From NCBI GenBank assembly GCA_023412805.1, contig JAEZRM010000157.1:49659-113658 (forward strand): a stretch of 64,000 nt of DNA, given 5' to 3'. A program made the position numbers and the translations under genes. Under the pieces are notes generated by a model that worked only from the letters and a program-made list of their open reading frames with translations, was not told the DNA's origin and ran no database searches. Of the stretch, positions 1-8,102 are shown one piece after another. The first letter of the stretch is position 1, and each line of letters opens with the position of its first letter. The stretch is from Pseudomonadota bacterium (GTDB lineage: Bacteria > Pseudomonadota > Alphaproteobacteria > Rhizobiales > Hyphomicrobiaceae).

Positions 1-144
1 CGCGAGACACTGGCAGGCCTCGCCGCGGGCATCTTCGGGCCGATCGACTGGACGGAACAGCGCCCGCTCTCGGAGGGCGTCACGGCCTTCGCCGAGCTTG
101 CTGCCGGCAAGGTCACGTCGGCCAAGATCCTCCTCAAGATGTGA
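1..144 (+). CDS. Zinc-dependent alcohol dehydrogenase family, C-terminal end (partial)
   Basis: An open frame runs from the first base to a TGA at 142-144 and gives 47 residues. The end pattern, an FGPIDW segment followed by ELAAGKVTSAKILLKM, resembles the last helix and strand of medium-chain zinc-binding dehydrogenases (threonine or sorbitol dehydrogenase type). The catalytic and NAD-binding parts lie upstream of the window, so substrate cannot be judged. The next gene starts 8 bases after the stop, which suggests one operon for oxidation and dehydration of a sugar or sugar acid. The frame and stop are seen; the family assignment rests on a short tail and is moderate. Confidence 0.6.
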   Translation, partial: RETLAGLAAGIFGPIDWTEQRPLSEGVTAFAELAAGKVTSAKILLKM

Positions 145-151
145 GCCCCAT

Positions 152-1267
152 ATGTCCGACACGACCATCGTGAACCTGAAGACGACGCTCTTGCGCGTGC
201 CCTGGCGTGGTGCCCCGCCGGCAGCCGGGATCGTGCCACCGGGACCGCGCGAGTTCGTCGTCGTCGAGCTCCGCACCAAGGGCGGCCTGACCGGCCTCGG
301 CTATCTGCACATCCTGAGCGGTGGCTCCGCGACCATCGCCACCTGCCTCGAAGAGATGATCGCGCCGAAAATCCTCGGCCGCGACGCGACCGAGGTCGAA
401 GGTATCTGGCAGACGCTTTGGAAGAGCACGTACTGGGTCGGACGCGGCGGCGTCGCGACCTTCGCACTCTCAGCCGTCGACATCGCGCTCTGGGATATCG
501 TCGGCAAGCGCGCAGGACTGCCGCTGCACCGCCTCTGGGGCAACGCGCGCGCATCTGTCCCCGCTTATGGTTCCGGCTGCTGGCGCGGGCTCGGCCGTGA
601 CGGCATGATCGAGCGCGCGAAGCACTTCACCGACATGGGCCTAAAGGCCATCAAGATGCAAGTCGCGCACATCCGCCCCTGGCGCGAGGACGTGCGCAAT
701 GTCCACGCCATGCGCGAGGCGCTCGGCCCCGATATCGAGATCATGATCGACGTGAACATGGGCTGGACCGCCGATACGGCCATCCAGGCCGGCCACCACA
801 TCGACGAGGCCGATCCCTATTGGCTGGAAGAGCCCGTCGTGTGCGAAGATTTTGACGGCTATCAGCGCGTCGCTGCCGCACTGAAGACCCGCATCGTCGG
901 CGGCGAGAGCCATTTCACGCGCTTCGATCTGCGGCCGTTCTTCATCACGCCCTCGTCACCCATTCTGCAGCCCGATCCCATGCGCGGCGGGCTGACCGAA
1001 CTGCGCAAGATCGCGGCCGTCGCCGACACGTGGGGCATCCAGATCGCGCCGCATCTCTTCCACGAGTTGACCGTGCACGTGATGGCGTCGATCCCCAATG
1101 CCAACTATCTCGAATACATGGATTGGAACGACGATCTCTGGGTCGACCCGGCAATCCCAATCAACGGCGAGCTAAAACCCGGCGAAGCTCCCGGTCACGG
1201 CGTCGTCTTCAAGTCCGAGGTTCTCAAGGACCATCGCGTTGGCGGCAACGAGGTAAGCGCCCGTTAA
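152..1267 (+). CDS. Mandelate racemase/muconate lactonizing enzyme family protein (enolase superfamily, acid-sugar dehydratase-like)
   Basis: The product (371 aa) has the two-part enolase-superfamily layout: an N-terminal capping domain to about residue 130, then a barrel. Visible metal ligands are D200 (DVNMGW), E226 (WLEEP) and E252 (GGES). On the opposite face D275 (QPDPM) and H301 (APHLFHE) form the His-Asp pair of the mandelate racemase subgroup, whose members often dehydrate acid sugars such as galactarate, fuconate or rhamnonate. The usual KxK on strand two reads K168-M-Q170, so the second lysine is replaced by glutamine. The ATG at 152 is preferred over an in-frame TTG at 98 because the latter overlaps the upstream dehydrogenase. 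Likely co-transcribed with that dehydrogenase. Exact substrate unknown. Confidence 0.85.
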   Translation: MSDTTIVNLKTTLLRVPWRGAPPAAGIVPPGPREFVVVELRTKGGLTGLGYLHILSGGSATIATCLEEMIAPKILGRDATEVEGIWQTLWKSTYWVGRGGVATFALSAVDIALWDIVGKRAGLPLHRLWGNARASVPAYGSGCWRGLGRDGMIERAKHFTDMGLKAIKMQVAHIRPWREDVRNVHAMREALGPDIEIMIDVNMGWTADTAIQAGHHIDEADPYWLEEPVVCEDFDGYQRVAAALKTRIVGGESHFTRFDLRPFFITPSSPILQPDPMRGGLTELRKIAAVADTWGIQIAPHLFHELTVHVMASIPNANYLEYMDWNDDLWVDPAIPINGELKPGEAPGHGVVFKSEVLKDHRVGGNEVSAR

Positions 1268-1390
1268 CGGGTACCCGATCAGGACTGCCGATCGCGGCTT
1301 GATCCAGGTCGCGCGTTTGCGTTTCCTTCACCAATTGGTGGCTAACTCGGCAAGAATTGTTTCAGCCCGCCTGCCGAGGATGGTCGCCCG

Positions 1391-1867
1391 ATGACTGCCA
1401 AAGCCGTCTGCCGCATTGCCCAAGCCGCAATCGCGCTCGTTGCCCTGGCGCCTGCCGCCGCCGCCAGCGACCTCGTCGTCAAGTACGACCAGTCGCAGTT
1501 GCTGCGCATCCCGCGTGCAGTGACCTCGATCATCATCGGCAACCCGAGCATCGCCGACGTGACGGTGCAGTCCCCCAACCTGCTCGTCGTCACCGGGCGT
1601 ACATTCGGCATCACGAACGTGATCGCCCTCGATTCCGACCGCAACGTGATCCAGGACCAGCGCGTCGTCGTGGTCCGCGACGGCACGAGCCAGGTGAGCC
1701 TCTACCGCGGCGTGAAGCGCGAGACGTACAACTGCGCGCCGCACTGCAATCCGAGCCTGATGGCCGGCGATGACTCCAAGTACTTCGGCGAAGTCATGAG
1801 CGGCTTCCAGGGCAAGACCGGCTTCTCCGACAAGGCGGCGGACGGCTCGACCGGCGGCAACAACTGA
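1391..1867 (+). CDS. Pilus assembly protein N-terminal domain-containing protein (secretin N0-like, exported)
   Basis: A 158-residue protein with a cleavable-looking signal peptide (residues 1-26, ending APAAAASD) followed by one domain of the type II/III secretion and pilus secretin N-terminal family: LLRIPRAVTSIIIGNPSIAD, then a V-x-G-R-T-x-G-x-T-N-V segment. In CpaC and RcpA this domain precedes a secretin barrel; here the barrel is absent, so it is a stand-alone periplasmic protein. The tail holds a cysteine pair (YNCAPHCNPS) that could form a disulphide and ends in a flexible G/S/N stretch. No cpa/tad genes are nearby. Similar lone proteins occur in Hyphomicrobiales; their function is not known. 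Confidence 0.8.
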   Translation: MTAKAVCRIAQAAIALVALAPAAAASDLVVKYDQSQLLRIPRAVTSIIIGNPSIADVTVQSPNLLVVTGRTFGITNVIALDSDRNVIQDQRVVVVRDGTSQVSLYRGVKRETYNCAPHCNPSLMAGDDSKYFGEVMSGFQGKTGFSDKAADGSTGGNN

Positions 1868-1886
1868 GCGCCGGACGCGCCTCGGC

Positions 1887-2186
1887 CTAGCCCTTCTTGA
1901 TCTCGACCTCGATGAACGCGACGTCGTGATCCGTCGGGTTGATCACATTGTGCTCGACGCCCTCGCCGCGATAGTAGGGCACGCCGTTCGTGAGCGGGAC
2001 CGTGCGCTCGGCCCCGCCCGGCTCCTCGAGCTTCAGAGCGCCGCCCGTCACCGGCAGCACGACATAATCGTGGCCATGGCGATGCCAGCCCGTCTCCGCG
2101 CCAGGCGCGAAATCCCAGCGCGTCGTGATCACGCGCTCATTGTCGATGAGGACCGTCGGGACAGCCTTCGGGCGGGCAGTGGTCAT
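1887..2186 (-). CDS. Small cupin-domain protein
   Basis: A 99-residue single cupin. The first metal-binding motif is seen as W34-H35-R36-H37-G38-H39, with a later G-x-E-H79-N as the second-motif histidine. Proteins of this size are usually metal-binding enzymes or sensors of unknown substrate. The ATG at 2186 is chosen because a GGAG ribosome-binding site lies 8 bases upstream; the frame extends further upstream but codes for low-complexity sequence there. It ends 20 bases from the preceding convergent gene. No substrate can be assigned. Confidence 0.8.
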   Translation of the reverse strand: MTTARPKAVPTVLIDNERVITTRWDFAPGAETGWHRHGHDYVVLPVTGGALKLEEPGGAERTVPLTNGVPYYRGEGVEHNVINPTDHDVAFIEVEIKKG

Positions 2187-2278
2187 AGGGAAGTCTCCGG
2201 ATCGAATTTCATTACCCACGAAGCCTAAGCCTCGCGCTTCGTCGCCGCCACCCCACCGGACGCCGCAGGCCCCCAGGC

Positions 2279-2584
2279 CTATGGCTTGCTCCACATGACT
2301 TCAGCCTCGACAACCTCCGGCGGACCGGCGAGCAGGCCTTCAACCTCGGCCAGATAAGCCCGATAGGACGGATGCCCGAGGAACGCCTGTGCCGCGTCAC
2401 GGTCCACATATCGCTGGAAGACACGGATGACATCGCCGTCGTCGGCGGCGAAGCAGTAGAAATAGTCCAAATGTCCTGGATTGCTGGCGATTGCCGGTCG
2501 CATGTACCGCTCCCAGATAGCCCGCACGGCCTCCCGCTTCCCGGATCTCGCACGATGCGTGATGAACAGCGCGATATCGACCAT
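2279..2584 (-). CDS. Antibiotic biosynthesis monooxygenase (ABM) superfamily protein
   Basis: A 101-residue alpha/beta-barrel-type ABM protein: an initial strand (VDIALFITHRARSG), a helix with an IWERYMRPAI segment, then YFYCFAADDGDVIRVFQRYVD and a final strand. The family includes small cofactor-free monooxygenases and other dimeric ferredoxin-like-fold proteins. The start at 2584 has a GGGAG site 6-7 bases upstream. It lies upstream of, and on the same strand as, the small cupin gene (gap of 92 bases), so they may be co-transcribed. Substrate unknown; the fold is also shared with stress-response proteins. Confidence 0.75.
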   Translation of the reverse strand: MVDIALFITHRARSGKREAVRAIWERYMRPAIASNPGHLDYFYCFAADDGDVIRVFQRYVDRDAAQAFLGHPSYRAYLAEVEGLLAGPPEVVEAEVMWSKP

Positions 2585-2739
2585 GCGGCTACTCCCATTT
2601 CTACTTGATCGCTGAACGTGCGGCGGGAAATCAGGGTTCCGACCCAGCCCGCACACGCTGCATGGCCGGCGCGCCTTCCATCGCCGCCCGCTTGCCTCTA
2701 GGCTAAGCGAAGCCCTTCCCTCGAACCTGCGAGCATCAG

Positions 2740-3066
2740 ATGATCTTCGACCACCGTACTTACTACCTCAAGGCCGGAATGGTTCGCGCCCATCTGGCCC
2801 AGTATGAGCAGTACGGGCTCAAACCGCAGACGCGCCACCTCGGCCAACCCTTTCTGTACGCAACCACCGAAGTCGGCGACGTGAACTCCTACGTGCACGT
2901 CTGGGCCTACAAAGATCTGGCCGACCGCACCGCGCGCCGCGCAGCCCTCTGGGCCGATCCCGAATGGCTCGACTACGTGAAGCGTTCGGGCGAACTCGGC
3001 GCCCTCCTCAAGCAGGAGAACAAGATCCTGCTACCCGCGCCCTTCTTCAAGGCATCGGGCGCTTGA
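2740..3066 (+). CDS. NIPSNAP family protein
   Basis: A 108-residue protein with the NIPSNAP dimeric alpha/beta-barrel pattern: an R-x-Y-x-L-K-A-G-x-V start, YVHVWAYKDLADR in the middle, a helix with D-P-E-W, and the C-terminal ILLPAPFF motif. The family function is poorly known; bacterial members often sit in catabolic operons. A paralogue with the same length and the same ending lies at 20141-20467. Transcribed towards the histone deacetylase-like gene, 39 bases away. Start chosen at the only ATG that gives the full first strand. Confidence 0.85.
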   Translation: MIFDHRTYYLKAGMVRAHLAQYEQYGLKPQTRHLGQPFLYATTEVGDVNSYVHVWAYKDLADRTARRAALWADPEWLDYVKRSGELGALLKQENKILLPAPFFKASGA

Positions 3067-3105
3067 GCCGTTGACACCGCACCCGGACATGAGCCTGTTC
3101 CCCGC

Positions 3106-4062
3106 ATGACAACGCTTCTGCTGACGCACCCCGTCTTCCTCGAGCACGATACCGGCCCCGGCCATCCCGAGCGTCCGGATCGGATGCGCGCCATCGACAA
3201 GGTGCTCGCGCACGAGATCTTCCAGACTCCGGCGCTCGCGCGCGAGGAGGCGCCCCTGCGTGACGATGTCGAGGACTGGATCGCGCTCGCGCATCCGCAG
3301 AGCTATATCGATGCCATCAAGGAGGCGCGGCCGAAGCCGGGCGAGGGGCCCGTGCACCTCGACGGCGATACGCTTCTCTCATCGGGATCGTGGGAGGCAG
3401 CGCTAAGGGCTGTCGGCGCGGGCCTGCGCGCCGTCGATGCAGTGCTCGACAAGTCATCCGGCTTTGCCAATGCCTTCTGTCAGGTACGCCCATGCGGCCA
3501 TCATGCAGAGACCGCCCGCGCAATGGGCTTCTGCATCTTCAACAACGTCGCGGTCGCCGCCATGTACGCCCGCAAGAAGCACGGCGCCGAGCGTGTCGCT
3601 GTCGTCGATTTCGACGTCCACCACGGCAATGGCACGCAGGACATCTTCTGGAGCGACAAGGATCTCTTCTTCGCCTCGACGCACCAGATGCCGCTCTATC
3701 CAGGCACGGGTGCGCTCGGCGAGTCCGGCGTCGGCAATATCTTCAATGCCCCGCTCCGTCCGGGCGACGGCGGCGAACCGTTCCGCGAAGCAATGGAATC
3801 GCGCATACTGCCCGCCTTGCGGAATTTCGGCCCCGATCTGGTGCTGATCTCCGCAGGGTTCGATGCGCACCGCGATGACCCGCTGGCCAACCTTCAGCTC
3901 GTCGAAAGCGACTTTGCCTGGGCGACCGAGGCCCTCGCCGAGGTGGCCCGTCGCCAGGCTCATGGCCGCGTCGTCTCGATGCTCGAAGGGGGCTACAATC
4001 TGACCGGCCTGGCGCGCTCGGTCGCCGTTCACGTCAAGGGCCTGATGGACGCCGGATCGTAG
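3106..4062 (+). CDS. Histone deacetylase family protein (AcuC/acetylpolyamine amidohydrolase-like)
   Basis: A 318-residue zinc amide hydrolase of the arginase/deacetylase fold. Visible motifs: the opening HPERPDRM, the H132-H133 pair in RPCGHHAE, zinc ligands D170 and H172 in DFDVHHGNGTQ, and D253 in SAGFDAHRDDPL. Length is typical of the bacterial single-domain class. Substrates in this family range from acetylated lysine to acetylpolyamines; the sequence alone does not tell which. It is followed 22 bases later by xseB and then by dxs, an order common in Hyphomicrobiales. Cytoplasmic, no signal peptide. Confidence 0.93.
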   Translation: MTTLLLTHPVFLEHDTGPGHPERPDRMRAIDKVLAHEIFQTPALAREEAPLRDDVEDWIALAHPQSYIDAIKEARPKPGEGPVHLDGDTLLSSGSWEAALRAVGAGLRAVDAVLDKSSGFANAFCQVRPCGHHAETARAMGFCIFNNVAVAAMYARKKHGAERVAVVDFDVHHGNGTQDIFWSDKDLFFASTHQMPLYPGTGALGESGVGNIFNAPLRPGDGGEPFREAMESRILPALRNFGPDLVLISAGFDAHRDDPLANLQLVESDFAWATEALAEVARRQAHGRVVSMLEGGYNLTGLARSVAVHVKGLMDAGS

Positions 4063-4084
4063 CGTCCCGCCCGAGGAGACAATC

Positions 4085-4357
4085 ATGCAGACGACCAAGC
4101 CCCAAAGCCGGCACGCCGATATTCGCGAAATGTCGTTCGAGCGTGCCTTGAAGGAGCTCGAAGCCATCGTCGGACGCCTCGAGCGCGGCGATGTCGAGCT
4201 CGAGGAATCCATCAGCATCTATGAGCGCGGCGAAGCGCTGAAGGAGCATTGCGACCGCCTGCTGAAGCAGGCCGAGGCCAAGGTCGAGAAACTCACTTTC
4301 GCGAGCGATGGCACGCCGAAGGGCGCCGCGCCGCTGGATCCCGACAAGGATACCTGA
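4085..4357 (+). CDS. xseB: Exodeoxyribonuclease VII small subunit
   Basis: A 90-residue helical protein with the core XseB signature: SFERALKELEAIVGRLE, then GDVELEESISIYERG, then LKQAEAKVEKL. XseB binds XseA in the cytoplasm to form exonuclease VII, which degrades single-stranded DNA to oligonucleotides. The large subunit gene is not in the window, as is usual. The ATG is preceded by GAGGAGACAATC, a strong ribosome-binding site. Directly downstream of the deacetylase gene, probably one transcript. Confidence 0.95.
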   Translation: MQTTKPQSRHADIREMSFERALKELEAIVGRLERGDVELEESISIYERGEALKEHCDRLLKQAEAKVEKLTFASDGTPKGAAPLDPDKDT

Positions 4358-4688
4358 CGCACGCGGGTGCACACCTGCGTCGCCGCGCGCACGCACGATC
4401 TTCAGCTGCATTCCCACCGATCGGATTTGATGCCCGCCGGACACACCGTCCGCGCGCTGAGCGTCGCACGCGCATTCCGGCGGCAGCCTGCTCGGAAAAC
4501 TCGCGGCAAATGCCCGGGGACAAGCCGCCTAGGCGTACTTGATCCCGCTGAATCACGAGAAAATGAGCCCGGCTCGCGGCTGCCGGCGGCATCATCTTGT
4601 CCCCGGTGGCGACGGCCGAGGGAACTTATCGAGAAAAGCAGACGCTATTGGGAGGGAGCACGGTGAACAGATAACCCGAGAGGTCACC
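4358..4688. other. Non-coding stretch between xseB and the small secreted Cys-rich protein gene
   Basis: 331 bases without a convincing gene. No tRNA, long hairpin or repeat was recognised. The last 35 bases hold purine-rich GGGAGGGAGCACG and CGAGAGGTCACC segments; the second is close enough to serve the ATG at 4689. Confidence 0.5.
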
Positions 4689-5060
4689 ATGCGACTCGGA
4701 CTTGGACTTGCTGTTCTGCTCGCCCTGATGATGCCGGCGCCTGCCAGCGCCCACGATTGGTACCCGATCGAATGTTGCAGCGGCTACGACTGCGCGCCAG
4801 TCGATCAGGCCGAGCTTCAGGAGGGGGATACACTCGTCGTCACCTCAAAGCACGGCACAGGCATTGCGCCTGCCTCCATGACCCGACGCGAGTCCAAGGA
4901 CCATCGGATGCATGTTTGCATGCGCAAGAGCTGGGACCGCCAGATGCGCGTTATCTGCGTTTTCCTGGCCGGTACATCGCGCCGTCGGCCTCGGCACGTA
5001 GCCCTGCGCGGATTGCGACCTTTGGCGTCATCGCCGAGGGAAGCCATTGGCGTAGGATGA
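4689..5060 (+). CDS. Small secreted protein of the HDWYP-ECCS type, function unknown
   Basis: A 123-residue product with a signal peptide (about 1-23, ending PASAHD), then the conserved start HDWYPIECCSGYDCAPVD and a G-x-G-I-A-P-A-S segment leading to RMHVCMRKSWDRQMRVICVF. Short periplasmic proteins with this cysteine pattern are frequent in Hyphomicrobiales and have no known role. Relatives usually end shortly after the VICVF-like strand; here about 30 Arg-rich residues follow, which might reflect a frameshift near 4970-4985 or a genuinely divergent tail. It precedes dxs by 91 bases on the same strand. Confidence 0.7.
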   Translation: MRLGLGLAVLLALMMPAPASAHDWYPIECCSGYDCAPVDQAELQEGDTLVVTSKHGTGIAPASMTRRESKDHRMHVCMRKSWDRQMRVICVFLAGTSRRRPRHVALRGLRPLASSPREAIGVG

Positions 5061-5093
5061 CTTTTTCTTCGTGTGTGGCTCGTGGCTTCTGCT

Positions 5094-5107
5094 ACGCTCC
5101 GGAGCGT
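5094..5107. promoter_or_regulatory. Perfect 14-bp palindrome upstream of dxs
   Basis: ACGCTCCGGAGCGT is a perfect inverted repeat 44 bases before the dxs start codon, in the only gap (91 bases) that could hold a dxs promoter. It could be an operator, or simply a short hairpin in the leader. No regulator is known for it and no convincing -35/-10 pair was seen. Confidence 0.3.
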
Positions 5108-5151
5108 GATAACGAGGCGCCGAGCGCCCGAGATCGTGAGCTGGAAATTTC

Positions 5152-7080
5152 ATGTCGAATTCCGAGAGCAAAACGCCCCTTCTCGATCAAGTCCGCACAC
5201 CCGACGATCTTCGCGGGCTGCTCGAGAAGGATCTGCGCCAGCTCGCCGATGAGCTGCGGACCGAGACCGTCGACGCGGTTTCTGTAACCGGCGGACATCT
5301 CGGGGCCGGACTCGGCGTCGTCGAGCTTACGGTTGCTCTGCATTACGTGTTCGACACGCCGCGCGACCGCCTGATCTGGGACGTCGGCCATCAGGCCTAC
5401 CCCCACAAGATCCTCACCGGCCGGCGCGACCGCATCCGCACACTCCGCCAGGGCGGTGGCCTCTCCGGCTTCACCAAGCGCTCCGAGAGCGAATACGATC
5501 CGTTCGGCGCCGCGCATTCTTCGACCTCGATCTCGGCCGGTCTCGGCATGGCGGTGGCCCGCGATCTCGACGGCGCCAAGAACAACGTCGTGTGCGTCAT
5601 CGGCGATGGCGCCATGAGCGCCGGCATGGCCTACGAGGCCATGAACAATGCCGGTGCCCGCAACGAGCGCCTTATCGTCATTCTCAATGACAACGATATG
5701 TCCATCGCGCCGCCGGTCGGCGCACTCTCGACCTATCTCGCGCGCATCACCTCGAGCGGCACGTACCTGCATCTGCGCGAAGCCATGAAGCAGCTCGCCC
5801 AGCGGCTGCCCAAGCAGTGGGAGTTGCGCGCCGCCCGCGCCGAGGAATACACCCGCACCTACTGGACCGGCGGCACGTTTTTCGAGGAGCTCGGCTTCTA
5901 CTACGTCGGCCCGATCGACGGCCACGATTTGAGCGTTCTACTCCCGGTGCTGAAGAACGTCCGCGACGCCGAGCAGGGACCGATCCTGGTCCATGTCGTG
6001 ACCAAGAAGGGCAAGGGCTATCCGCCTGCAGAGGCGTCCGACGACAAGTATCACGGCGTCAACAAGTTCAACGTCGTCACCGGCGCCCAGGTGAAGGTCA
6101 AGCCGAACGCACCGAGCTATACGAAAGTCTTCGCGGACAGCCTGATCACGGAAGCGCGCAAGGATCCGAAAATCGTCACGGTTACGGCTGCCATGCCGTC
6201 CGGCACAGGCCTCGATCTCTTCGGTCAGGAATTCCCAGAGCGGACATTCGACGTCGGCATCGCCGAGCAGCACGGCGTCACGTTCGCCGCTGGTCTCGCG
6301 ACGGAGGGCTACAAACCCTTCTGCGCCATCTACTCGACGTTCCTGCAGCGCGCCTATGACCAGGTCGTGCACGACGTCGCGATCCAGCGCCTGCCCGTGC
6401 GCTTCGCGCTCGATCGCGCCGGCCTCGTCGGTGCCGATGGCCCGACGCACGCAGGCTCGTTCGATATCGCCTACCTCGGTTGCCTGCCTAATTTCGTGAT
6501 CATGGCCGCCGCCGACGAAGCCGAGCTTCGCCACATGGTCGCGACCGCCGTCGCCATCGACGATCGCCCGAGCGCCTTCCGCTATCCGCGTGGCGAGGGC
6601 GTCGGCGTCGATCTTCCCGAAGTCGGCGTACCACTCGAGATCGGCAAGGGCCGCATCATGCGCGAGGGTTCGGCCGTCGCCATTCTCTCGCTCGGCACGC
6701 GCCTCGCCGAAAGCCTCAAGGCGGCCGACCAGCTCGCGGCCCTCGGCCTTTCGACGACCGTCGCCGACGCACGCTTCGCCAAGCCTCTCGACGAGGATCT
6801 CGTGCGTCGGCTCGCGCGCAACCACGAAGTTCTGATCACCATCGAGGAGGGGTCGATCGGCGGCTTCGCGAGCCAGGTTCTCCAGTTCCTCGCGAGCTCA
6901 GGCCTGCTCGACGGCGGTCTCAAAGTGCGCCCGATGATCATGCCGGACACGTTCATCGAGCACGACAAGCCCGAGCGCATGTACGAGCAGGCCGGCCTCG
7001 GCGCTGCCGGCATCGTCGCGACTGTCCTCAACGCTCTCGGCCGCCCGGTCCAAGCCAACGAAGCTGGCGAGCGGGCCTGA
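5152..7080 (+). CDS. dxs: 1-deoxy-D-xylulose-5-phosphate synthase
   Basis: A 642-residue thiamine-diphosphate enzyme that condenses pyruvate and glyceraldehyde 3-phosphate, the first step of the MEP isoprenoid pathway. Seen: the N-terminal DDLRGL and ELR-x-E-T segments, the WDVGHQAYPHKILTGRR signature (77-92), the ThDP/Mg motif GDGAMSAGMAYEAMNNAG (151-168), a transketolase pyrimidine domain with AEQHGVTFAAG, DGPTHAGSFD, and a C-terminal transketolase domain. Length is that of the family. It follows hdaH-like and xseB genes in the order common in Hyphomicrobiales and supplies precursors for quinones, hopanoids or carotenoids. Confidence 0.97.
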   Translation: MSNSESKTPLLDQVRTPDDLRGLLEKDLRQLADELRTETVDAVSVTGGHLGAGLGVVELTVALHYVFDTPRDRLIWDVGHQAYPHKILTGRRDRIRTLRQGGGLSGFTKRSESEYDPFGAAHSSTSISAGLGMAVARDLDGAKNNVVCVIGDGAMSAGMAYEAMNNAGARNERLIVILNDNDMSIAPPVGALSTYLARITSSGTYLHLREAMKQLAQRLPKQWELRAARAEEYTRTYWTGGTFFEELGFYYVGPIDGHDLSVLLPVLKNVRDAEQGPILVHVVTKKGKGYPPAEASDDKYHGVNKFNVVTGAQVKVKPNAPSYTKVFADSLITEARKDPKIVTVTAAMPSGTGLDLFGQEFPERTFDVGIAEQHGVTFAAGLATEGYKPFCAIYSTFLQRAYDQVVHDVAIQRLPVRFALDRAGLVGADGPTHAGSFDIAYLGCLPNFVIMAAADEAELRHMVATAVAIDDRPSAFRYPRGEGVGVDLPEVGVPLEIGKGRIMREGSAVAILSLGTRLAESLKAADQLAALGLSTTVADARFAKPLDEDLVRRLARNHEVLITIEEGSIGGFASQVLQFLASSGLLDGGLKVRPMIMPDTFIEHDKPERMYEQAGLGAAGIVATVLNALGRPVQANEAGERA

Positions 7081-7382
7081 TTGCCCGCACCTTTATCTCT
7101 CCACCAGCACGCCCAACGCATCGGTGCGGCTTCGGAAATTTATTGATCGGGCGTAGGCGGATATCTTGGCGTCGTGGTTTCCGACTGCCTAATGCAGTTG
7201 CTCGAATGCCAGCTACAGCATTCACCCGCGCCTCATATTAACGCCGGTAAATCATGGCATTGGAAGCATAATTCCGGCAAATTTGACGCAATTGGCGCTT
7301 GAGCAGGAGACGCCGCGCTGGTGGCAACGTCGGGCGTGGAATTCGCAGCCGGCGGCGTTCGTCATTCACCTGGAGATGCTGC
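7081..7382. other. Non-coding stretch downstream of dxs
   Basis: 302 bases, locally more A/T-rich than its surroundings around 7130-7280. No gene, tRNA or strong hairpin was recognised. A GGAG ribosome-binding site at its end serves the ATG at 7383. Confidence 0.5.
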
Positions 7383-7637
7383 ATGTCCGCAGGCATCATG
7401 GAAGAACAGCTTCTCGTCGCCCTCGGCACGGACGCGGACCTCAACGCCGCGGGCTGCGCTGCCGAAGCCGCCAGCCAAATCGGCATCATCGTCCGACGCG
7501 GCACGCACTATCGCGGCGCATGGTGTTGGCGACGCGGCACGTATGCCTTCACACCCGCTGGCTACAGCGAAGCAACGCACAGCGTCGCCACTATCGACGA
7601 AGCTCTGCTCGTCACCCGACAGATCGCGCTGAGGTAA
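7383..7637 (+). CDS. Hypothetical protein, 84 aa
   Basis: Not recognised. The frame opens at an ATG preceded by CTGGAGATGCTGC, with a second in-frame ATG at 7398. The product has an N-terminal amphipathic part rich in Ala, a central segment with two tryptophans and several arginines (RRGTHYRGAWCWRRG) and a C-terminal helix. It has no signal peptide or membrane segment. It stands alone between dxs and a convergent DUF985 gene that ends 6 bases beyond it. Codon use looks like that of the neighbours, which is the main support for it being a gene. Confidence 0.5.
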   Translation: MSAGIMEEQLLVALGTDADLNAAGCAAEAASQIGIIVRRGTHYRGAWCWRRGTYAFTPAGYSEATHSVATIDEALLVTRQIALR

Positions 7638-7643
7638 AGCGCC

Positions 7644-8075
7644 TCAGGCGTCTCCGCCGCCCGGCGTCCAGCCTTGCGGCGCCATCTCGAAACCACTGAA
7701 CTCGAATGCCGGGCTGACCGTACAGCCGATCAGCGTCCAGGCGCCCAGACTGACCGCGCTTTGCCAAACGCCGGCTGGCACAATTACCTGCGGTCGTGCG
7801 CCGGAAGCCAGGTCATTGCCAAGCGTCGTCACCTTCACCGCTTCACCCTCAACCGCCATCGACAATTCGAGCGGCGCGCCGGCATACCAGTGCCAGATCT
7901 CGGCGGCATCGACGCGGTGCCAATGCGAGCGCTCGCCGGCTTGCAGAAGGAAATAGATCGCGGTTCCTGCTCCGCGAGCCCCATCCGCGCCTGCGTGCCG
8001 CCATGTCTCGACGTAGTGCCCGCCCTCCGGATGCGGCTTCATGCCGAGCGTCGCTATGATCTCTTCAGGTGTCAT
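7644..8075 (-). CDS. Cupin domain-containing protein, DUF985 family
   Basis: A 143-residue RmlC-like cupin of the DUF985 family. Diagnostic parts are the start MTPEEIIATLGMKPHPEGGHYVETWR cut into HPEGGHY (15-21), SHWHRVDAAEIWHWYAG in the barrel core, and an ending in FSGFEMAP-x-GW-x-P. Family members are small cytoplasmic proteins thought to bind a sugar-like ligand; no enzymatic role is proven. Its 3-prime end meets the 84-aa gene tail to tail. The ATG at 8075 is the family start. Confidence 0.88.
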   Translation of the reverse strand: MTPEEIIATLGMKPHPEGGHYVETWRHAGADGARGAGTAIYFLLQAGERSHWHRVDAAEIWHWYAGAPLELSMAVEGEAVKVTTLGNDLASGARPQVIVPAGVWQSAVSLGAWTLIGCTVSPAFEFSGFEMAPQGWTPGGGDA

Positions 8076-8102
8076 TTTTTCTCCGCGGGCTGCTGGGCGC
8101 GG

